DNA of 64,000 nucleotides. It comes from Rhexocercosporidium sp. MPI-PUGE-AT-0058 (lineage: Eukaryota; Ascomycota; Leotiomycetes; Helotiales). Of this stretch, positions 35,955-48,631 are shown one piece after another. The stretch is taken from assembly GCA_020746875.1 (NCBI GenBank), contig JAGTJL010000007.1, forward strand, positions 806,001 through 870,000. The letters run 5' to 3'. The notes beneath the pieces were generated by a model. The model was given only the letters and a program-made list of their open reading frames with translations. It had not been told where the DNA came from and ran no database searches. The number at the start of each line of letters is the position of its first letter. Positions within the stretch are counted from its first letter, which is position 1. A program made the position numbers and the translations under genes.

Positions 35955-38900
35955 ATGTCTGCACAGATAGTAGAAGATAGTATCGATCTGTCACTGAAGA
36001 TGGTACCGCCAAGCGATGACCGAGTTGTCATGAAATGGCTTGAAAGCCAGCCATCTGACACTCAGCCAAGGTATGCGAGTCCAGAAAACACTTGTAAAAT
36101 ATTCTAACGTCGTGAATAGTCTTACTCAGGAGATATTTGATGACTACCTAGCAAAGGCTGCGCAACCACGTCATGTCTCGGGCAATGCATGCATCAAGCT
36201 CTGCTACTATATTGAGCAATGCATGAAATCTACGTCCCCTCCTATCAGAGATACTATATTTGCCGATAAACCCTGTCTGGACTTGTTCAACTTCTACATT
36301 GAGTGGAATGAGAAAAATCAGGCGCGGTCTATGAGACAGGTGATAGAGCTGATCTCGACCATGATTGCCAAGAACCCGTCCAAGGGAACGACTGTAGCTA
36401 TCAAGAAGGCAATCGTCGACAAGGACATGTTGATTCTTACTCACCAAGCTGCCCAGCCTCTGGTCAAGCCTGCCTTTAAGTCTCTGGAGAGTCTCATGGG
36501 GAAGGGAACAATCCATGCCAAGGATCTACTTGATGCATATCAGAAGAAACCATCGCTGGAGCAGAATGGTGAGACAATGTTTTCAGACGAAGGGCAACCT
36601 GGCTTAGACGCTGCTATGAACGCAAGTCCAGAATTATCAGGAGGCAATATCCAGGCAGGATTGGCTCCGGAGAAATCATCTTGGGACTCATTCTTCTCCA
36701 ATATGTTTGACTGGATGACCTACGCAGATATCTCGCCAGCTGCAGGTAAATTCCTAGTCACAGTTTTTCGAGATTTGAGGACGGCATCCGTAGCCTCGGA
36801 TTCTTCGGCCAGTAATACTAGTTCGTGGCAACGATGGATTCGGCGTGGCCTTGGCGAGAATCCCGAAGCCCTTGAGAATGTAAAGAACTACCTCTTTCCG
36901 CCCCTGTTCAAATTGGACAGAGCTGGATCGTTGTCTTTCCTGGACGATTTGAGTAAGCAAGGTACGACAGGAGATGCGCAGAGCCATGAGATCGACACAC
37001 AATCGTTACTCCAACTTTCCGCGATGGAAACTGGAAAGAAGGCTGGACTGGTAGAAGAACCAGGTAAGCTTTGGGAACTACACCAGAGTAAAGCGATACT
37101 AACCTTTGGTTAGACACAATTGAGTTCTCAAAAGTGAGCAAGAAGCCTTCAGGTGCCGTTGTTCTCCAGGAAACTTCAATCGGTCTTCTCCTCACCCACG
37201 ATTCCGAAATAGTTCGGTCTTTGGCTTTCTCAGTCCTGGTGTCTTCATCATCCACAATCCGACCATTCAGTAATACAACACTGAATGTTCTCAGAACAAA
37301 CATGTACATTCTATATTGTGATACCGATGCCAAATTCAGGAACGAGATATTGAGTAGTACTAAGCACATGGTCGAGAGGCTGAGAGGTGCCACTTCGCTT
37401 CTTGTCAAAGAAATTGAGTCGCTTTCCTTCCAGCTCAACGGCACCCAAGAGCTACCAACACCCCAACACGAAAAGGATCAGCAGAGACTAATCGCGATCC
37501 AGGCGATGTCTCAAAGCCATGATGATTTCATCATGTGGTATGTAGAGTTCCTCTTGACGGAACTTATTCCAACTGCATCTTACCAACGCCATATAACCTC
37601 ACTAAAGGCAATACTCCTGTTCCTAAAGAGTGGAATTCTCAAACAGGGGGTTGATTCTCAACCAGCGAAGACCTCTGGAAATAATACAGTTTGGCCATAC
37701 AGCATTGACTTCTTCACTAGGGGGTGTATGAGACTTCTTCTGGATCTTCTGCTGGACCCCTTTGAAGATGTCAGAAGTGGGGCAACAAACATTTTGAAGC
37801 TTGCGTCTCCCACAAGCTTTGATCTCGAATTAACCGACATCTCTGAAGTAGAACACAACAGCATACCACTAGATGTGAATACTTTTGGTAACAAGACATG
37901 TGAAGAAGGCAATGCCCCACTTAGGTTGTTAGTGGACTTCATTGCTCGTGCTGAAGACATTTCGAAGAACACAGGTCGGGCAGACCATGCAGATGGTGTA
38001 GCACGTTCCTACGAACTCCTGTACGGTCTCCAAACATCACCCCAGAGTCGCTTAGGTGTAATCACCCAGCTAGCGGAGGATCTTGAAAGAAAAATCGAAG
38101 TTGCTGAGCGTAGCCTAGGTCAGGCCGTGTCTGAAGCTCCCATTCACGGGAATTTTGCTGCGCTAACGTAAGTTGTCATTGTAATTTAGAAGCAAACAAA
38201 CCAGAGCACTGGCTAACTTTCTCCAGCTTCGTATGGGATACCGTCAACCACCACCAGGACTTTGATGACAGAGCCAATTCAGAACTTGATAGCCGTGAAC
38301 AAATAGAATCGCTGCAACAACGTATGTCAGCTTGTTGCTTCCGCATCTGGAATGCTGTAAAGGACATTCTGTGCAACGACTCGCCAGAGGGGTACTTCCC
38401 CGAGGAACTTGACGAAGTCGATGAAGTAGACACTAAGGACGTACTGAGCTACAGCTTCAGGGCTATCCATGAATCAAGGTAGGTGTCTAGTTGGTCGCTC
38501 TACTTTTCCCGTGCTTTTCGCCCACACCGGGATGGCTTCGCTGACTTTTTTGCGCGGTTGGCAGCAATCTTATGAGGTCGCTTGTCAACAAAATAAAGCT
38601 CAAACTTCCCACACCAAACAGCATTCCCATTTTGCCAACCACAACCTTTGTTCAGATTGCAAATCTCTCTTTTGACCAATTATCCACTTTACGACATCGT
38701 GGGGCTTTCTCTACCGTTGCCTCGACCTTTGCAGCTTGTTGCCAGGCCTGCGTGCACCCAAACATGGCTCCCGAATCTGCAGCCTTCTTGGCCAAATGGC
38801 TCAAGGTATGTTCAGACATCCACTCTATCTATGTCTTCTGCAAGTATCTAACAGCCTCAGATTGCTCTTGAATGCATCAACACGCAGGAATCGACCACTC

Positions 38901-41563
38901 GCCGCTCCGCCGGGATCCCCACCCTCATCACGGGCATTCTCTCTGCAAAAGCCATTAATCCATCCTTAGAGGATGTTGTCCAAGGGCTTGAAGCCATTGC
39001 TAATTCACCAGTCGCCCAAAGCGGCAAGGATGAGACGCAATATCCGCAAGTCCATGCGCTTAATGCGTTGAAGGAAATCGTGAAGAGCGCTGGAGTTGGC
39101 ACGCATGTCGAGCGGTACATTGCGGAGCTCTTCACTCTCGGTGGCCAAAGCTTCCAGAGCGAAGTGTAAGATCCAGCCCTTGTTGGTTCCTTTGAGATTT
39201 TGGAAGCTAACTATCTATCTCTAGTTTCTCTATTAAGAACTGTGGTCTGCTCCTCATCCGAAGCCTTTTCGACAACATATTTGGCACCAACACCGGTAAA
39301 GAAGCTGTTGAGATGGGATGGGATGGGAAATCAACTCAGATTGATTACCAGCGATATCCTGCTTTGGTGGATCTCATCATAGATCTTTTGAAGATGGGTA
39401 CGGATGATGCCCTCTTCCCAGCAATGGGCGTGCTGCGTCGGGCTGGACCTCCGCCAGCTCACAAGGGCGAGATTGAATCCCTCGTCACCCGACAACTGGA
39501 GAACAACCACTGGCAAGTTCGTCGCATTGCCGCCGATTGTCTCTGCTCCTTCAAGATGGACCAAAAATGGCCATCGTTGGTCGTGGAATTTTTGGAATCA
39601 AAGTCCAAAAACACCAATCATCGCCATGGACAGCTCATGGTAGTGAAGGCAGTCTTGAAACAGAGACTCAACACATCGAACCCTTCCGATGTTGGTCAGT
39701 CAATCATTCTCCAAATGTTATGTAACTTGATCGGATATTTAAAACTAAGCCACACGCTGACATTGATAAAGAGAACCTTTCAAATACCCTTCCCTCCTTC
39801 CGCAAACGATGGGTTGAAGACGTCAGTCGCTTCAGATGCCCTGAAATTCTGTCGAAACATGCGGAGATTCGAGATCTCGTCAGCAGAAGACTTTGCTATT
39901 CAGCCACCCAGTTCTTGGCAGTACAACGTACTCTTGGATTGAATGGAGAACTATCGTCCCTGCAAGCCATTGACTTACAATCGCAGTTTCTGTTCACCAC
40001 CCATACTACCAACATCAGCAGTTATCCGGCTCTGTGCCAGTGCATATCGCGGAACCACCTGTACTCCTTGGCCATAGAGAACAATCTGGACGGCCTTCTT
40101 CCTGCCTTCACTCACTTGATGGCCTTATCTACCGAGGCAGCAGTCGCATTCCTTGAAGTACTTTCAAAGAATTTTGAGAACAGAGGAAACGTTCTTGTCT
40201 TGCGTCGACTATGTTTGGTATACGTATCAGCGATGGAATGCACCGTCGCTCAAATTCAAGTAGCTGCCATGCAAGGGCTATGTAGTCTTCTGGAACGCAA
40301 TTTCCAGGTATCACAGTATGGCAACCCGAATCATCTGATTGTTATTGACATAGTGCTGCGCTTGGATGACAGCCGTAGTAGCGCAGCTAGCCCCGCACTC
40401 ACAAATGCGTGGCTCGGTATGAACAGCTGGATTAGCTTGTTCCGGATTCTGCAAAGAATGGCCAGATCTTCCAGAACATTTGAAGCAGTGGTCCCAGGAG
40501 TGACAATCTTCCAATCGTGGTCTTTGGAATGTATTCTGAACGGACATGAGAACGTGGTAAGTCTATAGCTACCATGACAGGATCTTACTAATTACTTCAG
40601 GGCTTTGACACTCGATTCGCCGCAGCGGATGCGCTATCTAAATTCTACAATCGTCTTTTCCAGGCTCTGAGAGATATTCCTAGGTCCGAATACCTGATTC
40701 CTTCGTTATTCGGCCTCCACACCATTCTTAACGACGACGATTCCGATATTCGACTTCTCGCATCCAGAGCAATTTCCATCATTCTCAGGAAGCAGATAGT
40801 CCCACAAGCAGCCACGCCTGCATTTGCCGACCACCTGCTGGGCTACTACGCGAATTCGGTACTCTTCATCAAATATGTGGTGTGCAAGATGACAGGAACA
40901 CCCACCGAATACCTTGACAAAGGCCCCAAGAACACTTTTGCGTTACAGTCCGTTGGGGATCAGTACAATGAAGCTTCCGTTGGCAACAGCAGCCTATTTG
41001 CTCAGGAGAAGCAAAACCTCTGGCTAGATGAAGTCCAAGAGGCGAAGGTATGGTCGGGAGTTTTCAGTAAGCTTCGCGCACCTATATTTGGAATTAACTG
41101 CTTGGACAAACCTTTACATCCTGTCATGTCAGAACTTATCCTCTGGGTCAAGAAATCCATAATCGTCCTGAAGAAATCTTCATCATCGCCAGACAATTCC
41201 TTGGGCTGGACTACGAAACCAGAGGTCTTTGGTGTGCTGATGCGAACCATCACTACCATCAACACCACGGTCAACTATCTGGAGGAGCACTTTCTACCTG
41301 CGATTGAAGGCCATCCTAGAGAGTGGAGCTCGACGGGCACCGATTTGCAGAAAGACTACCAGGAGATCATCGCAGGACTCGAAAAGTTTATGAAACAGTC
41401 AGCCTCAAATCAATTGCATCCTGTGTTGATCCAAGCCCTCATGGTGAGAGTGTCTAAACGCGAGGAGGTTCGCCGACAATTTAACACCTATTTCCAACTT
41501 GCCCGGCGAATGGAGGCGTTGAACTTCAGCAACCTCACATTCCCTCTGCGTGCTGGCACATGA
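35955..41563 (+). CDS. TRM732: THADA/TRM732 family tRNA 2'-O-methylation cofactor
   Basis: Nine exons: 35955-36070, 36120-37063, 37114-38167, 38227-38478, 38565-38805, 38861-39165, 39225-39694, 39772-40556 and 40601-41563. All junctions are in phase and give 1709 residues, in the range of this family. The product is an all-helical, HEAT/ARM-like protein. The central DUF2428 region lies at about residues 700-960, with CFRIWNAVKDILCNDSPEG, a conserved RHRGAFSTVASTF and TTRRSAGIPTLITGIL. In yeast, Trm732 partners the Trm7 methyltransferase to modify position 32 of the tRNA anticodon loop; the human homologue is THADA. Assignment rests on the DUF2428 block and overall size. Most acceptors are YAG; intron 7 ends AAAG. 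The start (MSAQIVEDSIDLSLK) follows an earlier ATG that soon meets a stop. Confidence 0.88.
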
Positions 41564-41846
41564 TCTTGATCAATCTAGCACATAAAGCTCCACGGGCAAT
41601 TTGGTAAGTGAAGGTATAATTTGGTGGGATTGTGCTAGCCTGGTCACATATATTTACGCGAACCTTGGCTTGTGACTCGCCAGGAAATTTTGGGACCGAG
41701 TAAACAACGCGCCCCATTCACCTTTGCGCCTTCGTCATTGCTCAGCAACCTTTTCATTCACGAACTCCAGAAACTGTAAGCTTTCTTTATCGCTCCCACT
41801 TGTGTTCACTTCCTCTAAGACAACACCAGACACGAACACCGCAACG

Positions 41847-42384
41847 ATGGAGTCCTACACGACCATCCTGATCATTCTGCTCGTACTGTTCGTCTTCGTC
41901 ATCTCTTGGGTCTTCTTCGGGAAGATCGTCGTCTTGAAAGTCGTACGTACCTTGCATCCGTCTTTCTGCTCCCCGGCCCTCCAACCCATTCATAATTAAC
42001 TCCATCTCTAGGCTGAACACATGTGCGGCCCCAACAACTGCCTCTCCCTCTGGATAGGTCCCTCCCATAGCGGCCCTTCGAACAGCGTCTAACGTCTCCC
42101 TCTCTAGGGCCAATAATCAAGACGCCCATGAAGCCGAAGTCGCCGCCGCCACCGAACGAGCCGAAAAGCGCGCTGCCAAACGTGCCGCCAAAGAAGAAGC
42201 CATCCGCAAGGCCGAGGAGGAGCAAGCATTGAAGGAAGCTGCTGCCATGTGCCCGAACTGCAAAGTACATGGCCAGCCATCTGCCGTCTCCGATATCACC
42301 GACTACTTGGAATGCTGCGAGCGCCATAAGAGTGTCCCCCACAAGACTGTCTTCAGTGTCGCGAGTACTGAGTCCACGGTTTGA
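41847..42384 (+). CDS. Small membrane-anchored protein, splice pattern ambiguous
   Basis: Exon 1 (41847-41942) starts MESYTTILIILLVLFVFVIS, one N-terminal membrane helix. Preferred model: exon 2 is only 11 nt (42012-42022) and exon 3 is 42108-42384, giving 127 residues. The soluble part is an Ala/Glu/Lys helix (ATERAEKRAAKRAAKEEAIR) followed by a CPNC pair and ECCERHK, which may bind metal. In this model the second donor is GTGCGG. Using the donor GTCCCT at 42058 instead, exon 3 is read in another frame and ends at 42232 with a Pro/Lys-rich tail (KPKSPPPPNEPKSALP). Composition favours the first reading. Family not recognised. Confidence 0.55.
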
Positions 42385-43203
42385 GGGGGGTGGTGCTTGC
42401 ATGGAGCGCTGATATTGGGGTTTAATCAGCATCACTACGTCTTTCTATTTCTATTCTTGTTTTCCGTTTCCATACACAAAGGTCTGCACAAAGGGAGAAT
42501 GATACGGAGAGAAACCATGCTGCAGATAGAAGATCGGATTCTGTCTATAAATATCCGCAGACAGTGTTCCCCAGAGTTTCCGGAGGGAATCTTCATGGAT
42601 CCATTCTGAGCCGCATACACATTTCTTGTACTGACTTCAGACCAACGTGTGTGACACACCCAAAATAGAAGGTTTCCCCCTTCAGTTTTAAAAAACCCCT
42701 GACGTCGTGACTTCAATTGGCCACCTCATATTTCGCCTCCCTTAAAGAGCACCCGTATGTCTGTCTGTCCCACGCTGCAAGTATCCTTCCCACTCGCCGT
42801 CACCACGCCGCCAACACACTCAGCAGCACGCCAGCTTCAACAGCGTAACTCGTTCTACCTTGTGCCTCATCTGCCAAGTACAAACAGTCCCTCTTCATAA
42901 GCTTTCTTTGCTCAACTACCCACTCCTCGTCCCCCTAACCTCGGAGCGGAATCTCGCATATGCACAAACGCGAAAGAAATATAACGCGAAAAAGCATTGA
43001 AGCTCAACTTACGATTTCGACCATTTTCGTACCACACCCTTCGATCTCATTCGGATCATACATCTCCACACCCACGCACATACACAATTCCATACAGGAA
43101 TGGGAACACACCATACAGGCAGAGTAGATGACGTCTTCTCCTCTCATCGAACCAACCACTCTCCAAAGCCCCCCAAGGCCTGCCACCACACAAAATACAA
43201 GAG
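42385..43203. other. Spacer and leader of the next membrane protein gene
   Basis: About 820 bp; the right part is C/A-rich on the plus strand, typical of a fungal leader. No gene is seen. Confidence 0.5.
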
Positions 43204-45223
43204 ATGGCGTCGAATCCTCGTCTTCCTCCTCCCTCCACCTACGGCGCAACAGCCACAAACCTCCTCACCACCACCGTCTCACTCTCTTCCAACCAAGCCT
43301 CATTCACTATTCTATATCCACCACCAACCACAGACATATTACAATACACAACCTTTCCCGACCTTTCAAATCCAAGCCTTAACAGTACATATACACCCTC
43401 CTCACTCCCAATTCTCGTCCTCACAAACATCATCGGAATAGCAGTCAACCCCTCCGGCTCTCCAATTGCTACACGAACACTAAGTCAAACACCTCCTCCT
43501 CAAGCTACAAACACAAACTCCTCCTCTTCCACATCTCAACCAGCACCGAGCTGCACCACCTGGAACTGCTGGTCGAAAGAAAAGCGAATCGGCATCTGTC
43601 TTGGTGCAGGACTCGGCTTCCTCTTGATCCTGCTATTACTCTGGTGGCTCTTCTTCTGGCGACCTCGTATCAAGAGAATCCGTGTTTGGCTCGCTCGACC
43701 TGGTGACGAAGAAGATGGTGGAGGAAAAGGGAGACCACCGTTGAAGATTGGAGTTAGGACTAGTGTGTCGCAGAGTAGAAGAAAGAGTGGGAGGGAGGAG
43801 AGTTTGACGCCGAGTCCGCCACCGATGGAGAGTGGGAGGATAGATGGGGGCATTCGAGTGGTGGCTGGGAGTGAGAATGAACCGAACTCATACAGGGTTG
43901 TGAAACAGCCTAGTGTGAGGGAGTTCATTCGAGCTTCTATAACTGATGCTCCGGTTGGAAGGGATTTAGATAAAGGTGGGGAGACGAGAGTTAGGGATTT
44001 CGCAGCGCCGATTGTAGCTGCCGCGGAGGGTGCTGGTGTAGCGAGTACTGCCAGGGCGAGTAGGAGGGGGAGTAGAAGTGTTGGAGATGTTAAGGTGTCG
44101 AGGGGAGAGTCTATGAGGGAAAAGGAAGGACGTGGCTCTAGGAGAGTTGGACGAAATAATGAGTCTGGGATTGAGTTGAGAGAGCGGAGTGAGAGACGAA
44201 GTAGTGGTAGCTATCGAAGACGGGACATAGAGAATGATCACCGACAGGGAGACAGAAGACGAGATAGGGAGGTAGAGGGGACCGAGAACAGAAGGCGCAG
44301 AAACCGCTATACAAGTACAGACGAAGAAGACTTCGAATTCAGGAGAGATCGCAGTCCCAGGAGAAGATATTCTGGACGAGAAGGAGACATGCATAGATCA
44401 CGGAGGTAGTTCTTATTCATCTATAGCAGGCTTTTGCAAGCGAATGGCAAATGAAGATGGAAGTTCAGCTGACAACCTGTAGTTTCTTGCACCAACGCCG
44501 TGATCGCTCTAAGGAGAAGCAAAAAAAGAGACGAGACTCTGAGGGTGGACTTGGGAATGGGTTCGAGAAACTTCTCCCTCTCTTACCTCTAGCTTTTAGA
44601 CTGATGTTAACGTACGGTGAACCGAAAGGGGGTTGGAATCAATACATACCAGAGGAGCAGCGGAAGGGAAAGGGGAAGTTGAAGAAGTGAGCAATTTTTT
44701 TTTCCAATCTACTCACTTCACTTGATACCTTTTAGAATCATTCCGAGGCATCCAATACTAATACTTGCCGTCTTATTCTAGAACGGCAGAAGATGTATTC
44801 GATAAACACCACCACAGAATCCCCGAAGACTTCCCCCGTCCTCTACATTCTCACTCACCACGCTCTAAATCCGTAGATCGCGCATATCGATTCATTCGAC
44901 CACAACATTCCCCATCTCCATCTCGCAGAGAAGATGGAGCAACTTCAAGAAGCAGAGATCGATACCGAGATCGTGCGGGATCAGCACGACCAGTCGGCAA
45001 CATGCGACACGGATTCAACAGTATGACGCCCGCAGCAGGCAGTGTCGACACAACACTTACTCGTTCACCGCCACCTCAACGTAGAAGATCAACTAGGGAT
45101 AGAAGTTGGAGAATTGGGGGATATGATGGTGTTGACGATGAAGACTTTGTTGTGTATCCTGCTGAGACGAGTAAAAGAGGTGTGGATGAGGCTGTACTTC
45201 CGTATGACATCTCGGAGTCCTAA
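43204..45223 (+). CDS. Single-pass membrane protein with long Arg/Ser-rich tail
   Basis: Three exons, 43204-44405, 44483-44686 and 44782-45223, give 615 residues. Stopping at the first stop would give 401 residues, but the donors at 44406 (GTAGTT) and 44687 (GTGAGC) and acceptors at 44482 and 44781 join three frames that all read as charged protein, so the longer model is preferred. Residues 1-125 are a Ser/Thr/Pro-rich, presumably extracellular region without a classical signal peptide. One membrane helix follows (IGICLGAGLGFLLILLLLWW), then FFWRPRIKRIR. The cytosolic tail of over 450 residues is dense in Arg, Ser, Asp and Glu (SERRSSGSYRRRDIENDH; RSRDRYRDRAGS), likely disordered and phosphorylated. 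No domain beyond this was recognised. Confidence 0.75.
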
Positions 45224-45633
45224 TCGCCTGTTTTAAGAGGGGCGAGAACGTTTCCTATGGCTCGTTAGTTTGAGGAAGGAGGGAAAGATGGATATAGAGC
45301 GTTTATGCCACCAACACCACCGTCCACTGTTCGTTGAGAGATATAGGGTGGGGAGAATTCGTGCAGGCTAGTATGCACACTTCAGGTTGATTAATGATTG
45401 ATTTGTACTATGGATCGTTGAAGTCGCGTGTATTTGAAAAAGAGCAATCAATTAATTTGAACTGGTGTAACGTCGTTCCGTTGTGTTAGCTCAGATGACT
45501 TGTTGTGGGAAGGTGCACATTGATGGTGCTGTGCTTTGGCAAATTTGTTTATGGTGCTGGCAACCAGCCATCACTTGACGAGTACAGTCTTAAAGGGGGT
45601 AAGGTGGCCCAAATAACTCTGTAAAGCTGAGCA
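45224..45633. other. Spacer between two membrane protein genes
   Basis: About 410 bp, presumably terminator of the upstream and promoter of the downstream gene. No gene seen. Confidence 0.5.
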
Positions 45634-47110
45634 ATGGCACTGAATAGGCTTATTTGCCTTGTCTTCTCGTACTTTTTCATCTTTGGTTCGTGCAAGGATT
45701 TTGAACTGTTTGCATCAAGTTACCGAGGGGAGTCGGGGCTTCGAAGTTTGCAGCCTAAGAGTTACACTTGCCAAGGCAAGTGCCAGCAGATAATCTTTCA
45801 TCCTTGTGTCACTGAGAAAATCTCATACTTTCTCTCTTTAAAGCTCGCAGGGAATCCAACGAGCCCAAGTGGCGAGGTCGACAGCGAGTGTTACATTATC
45901 ATATGGCCAGAACTGGAAAATGCATCTCCAACCGCAGCCAACTGCTTTTGCAGTAAGGGATAGGGAGATGCCATATGATCATGTATCAATGATCACACTA
46001 ACATCATTACACCCGTCAGCAAATCCCCTCGTTCTTCGATCAGACAGTGCCTACAACGAAGAAGATTGCACCACCACTTCAACAACCCCTCTCTTTATAG
46101 CAACCACATTCACCACCTCCATCGTCGCGGGTGTCAACCCGGGTTGTAAATTAACGAAACTCTCCGACGCTGTCATCGCACTAGGAGTCCTCTGCGGCTT
46201 CTTCGTCATCGGCTTCATAGTCCTCCTAATCTGCTTCATCCGACAATCGAACTCCGCGCCGACCAACAGCCGTCAAGGTAGAGATCGAGGCCGTACACCA
46301 CCCTGTTCACACCCTGACTCACCATTCCCAAGCATATTCCAAGACCGCCCCCGGCATTTCCGCGATGACGAACGTCCAAGAAGGCACAGGACTTACGAAG
46401 ATCTCAGACTTGGTGGGAGTAGAGATGGGAGACTCTATCGTCGACATTCAATGCATGAGAGTCCTCTTGCTCGAAGTCCGCTAGCAAGAAGTCCCCTGGC
46501 ACCACCGCGATACATGGAGAGAGCTCCTGAGAATATACCACAAGTGCAGAATGAGGGCTTGTTTCCCAGGTTACCAGGCAGGAATAGGATGTTTGGACGC
46601 ACGCCGCTAGCGATGGCTGGGTACCCATTCGTGCGGAATGCCAATATGAATCCAAGGGCATTTGCTCAAGCTCAAGGTCAAGCAGGGCTTGGGCTCGGTG
46701 GTGTCGAACAAATGCCACATCCAGGACATATACCGCAACCTCAACCACAGATGTTCCCCGAACAACAGTATGCAGAACAGCCTGGTATGATGGGACATGA
46801 AAATCTTCATCATCGTCATGCACAAGCGGCTATTCCGGAAATGCGAGGTACTCAAGAGCAGGCTCAACAGAGAGGAAGTCTAAGGGAGGAAGGGAATGTT
46901 GGGCGGTCGAGAGATCCTTCGACTTCTGGGACAGCGGTGCGTAATGATATCTTCTCGAGGATGAGGAGGGATGTGGGGGGAGTAGACGAGCTTCGAGGAG
47001 TGAAACTGAGAGGTCGAGGGGTAGAAGAGGTGGCGCGTTCGATGGTGGACCGTCAGGATCGCCGGCGTTGTGATGTGATATATTGTCTTGTGGGTTTGGG
47101 GTTAGTATAG
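45634..47110 (+). CDS. Single-pass membrane protein, probable cell-surface protein
   Basis: Two exons, 45634-45952 and 46020-47110, give 469 residues. The intron (GTAAGG..CAG, ACTAAC branch) joins NCFC to TNPLVLRSDSAYN in phase. Residues 1-20 (MALNRLICLVFSYFFIFGSC) are a signal peptide. The ectodomain of about 130 residues contains about nine cysteines, then comes one membrane helix (VIALGVLCGFFVIGFIVLLI). The cytosolic tail has a triple SPLAR repeat (ARSPLARSPLAPP), Pro/Gln-rich stretches and Arg-rich segments. The architecture parallels the upstream neighbour, but the sequences are not obviously homologous. The first exon is less certain in its middle, where another small intron could hide. 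No named domain is claimed. Confidence 0.68.
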
Positions 47111-47440
47111 AATGCTTTGCGTCTTCATGGCAGGAGTGATTGATTATATACGTATTCTTAATTGTAAGGATGGACAAGTGGTTTTTCATTTTTCGTGGTT
47201 GAAGGAATGACTTTCTCAATTTTCCAATGTCGGTGCTTAATTTTTTACAGTCTGCTGGAATCTCAAATCAGAGAAAGCAAGGGATCTTCCTCTTCCAAGA
47301 ATGATTGGCATCATAGTTCTGGAAGGTTAGTTTATGTATATCGTTTTGAGTGTTTTACGCTTTGTATTGAATGTTCCTAATTCTCATTGCGTACTTAGTA
47401 AACTTCAACTCCAGTGTCAACGTGGATATTGAGAATTCTC

Positions 47441-48257
47441 TCAATATTTCAGTTCTCTCCAAATATTTTTCTCAATATTATCAAGGCCTTTATTTGATAC
47501 CATTCGCGAGTAAGTTGTGCCTGCGCTAATCACTTTTGGGTCAATTTCAAGCGGGACATCTGGCACTTTAGTAACTGTTCTGCTCTGATACTTCTCTACG
47601 GCATCAACGATCCCCACAACTTCGAGGTTTGGGAGACCCGTCCTAGGAAGTAAGAACTCGACAGCATTTTGGCCAGACTCCCATAGACAGTCACCGATGT
47701 GGAGGAGAAGCTGCAATATATTAGGATGTGAGATGTTCTGAGTCCTACCTCGACCCTTCTTCTCGCACGATTCCGAAGCTTAAGAGAGGTTAAACTTCGG
47801 AAAGGGGGAGTGCAGAGACCAACAAGGGAAGAAAAGCTTTGTCAATACTGAGCCTCTTGAGAAGAAGCGGAAGGAACTCTGGAAGACAGCTGATCGCAAG
47901 CGTGGTCCCCAGTATGCCCCTACGAATTTCCCTGTTTTTGAGTATGTTTTGCCGCCATAGGTTGCTGGTGTAGGTAGTCCTTGACGTGATTTGGAGATGA
48001 CGCTGACGAGATATAAATAGGGCCAATCAGAGTTTTGATGAAATCCTGAATGTGGTACAAATCTATTTTGGGGAACCGCGGGATAAGAGTGATGCCAAAT
48101 CAGGATGCTTTGAAACCCTCTGCATGCTTCTGGGGAGAATTTGACTGCCTAGGTCATGATGCTTCCGCCACAAAATGAGTTGACATTTGGTGGAGAGGTT
48201 GGAGGCATTGGTATTTGAGAAAGTCTGACGATCCCAAAGCTCATTGCGGAACTCCAA
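47441..48257 (-). other. Unresolved minus-strand gene or relic
   Basis: Minus-strand blocks that read as protein follow each other in different frames: LSTKCQLILWRKHHDLGS (from 48257), HIQDFIKTLIGPIYISSAS (about 48060-47990), LGTTLAISCLPEFLPLLLKR (about 47910-47850) and a well-formed last block ending at 47441 (NAVEFLLPRTGLPNLEVVG). The leucine-rich pattern is reminiscent of F-box or LRR proteins. No consistent splice model was found, so this is either a multi-exon gene with missed introns or a decayed copy. Functional assignment is not possible. Confidence 0.35.
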
Positions 48258-48631
48258 ATGGTTCAGCTGAGAGCCTTAGAATTCTAGATGACATCTCAAT
48301 TCCTTGACCAAAATATAGCAGAATCCACCCCTCTTCAAGAATTTCCACATTGCGCTCTGTTCTTTGATGTCAAAGTTGACATTGAATGTCCTTTGCTAAG
48401 CGCTAACATCTGAAGATGGCCGATCCAAGATTCTGGCCATTCTAGTCTATTACAAAATCTGCAATGCAGACGAACGTGGTTGTTAGCGTTTGTTTTGAAA
48501 CTAAACAAATATTCCTGCTACGCTAGTTAAGCGAGGCTAGTAAACACCTCGAAAATCACCCCTCAGAACTTCATCTTCGAGACCAAATAATTCTCAACTC
48601 TCAACCCCCAACGACGAGACTTGCGTCAACC

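Noticed and set aside
42117..42435. Long minus-strand open frames opposite the small membrane protein
   Set aside because: They are shadows of the Ala/Glu/Lys-rich plus-strand exon and have no domain or start context.
43536..44394. Minus-strand open frames opposite the Arg/Ser-rich tail
   Set aside because: Repetitive Arg/Ser codons on the plus strand leave the complementary frames open by chance; composition is not protein-like.
44765..45223. Separate 152-residue gene
   Set aside because: It has no real ATG at its start and joins in phase to the upstream exons; it is better explained as the last exon of the gene starting at 43204.
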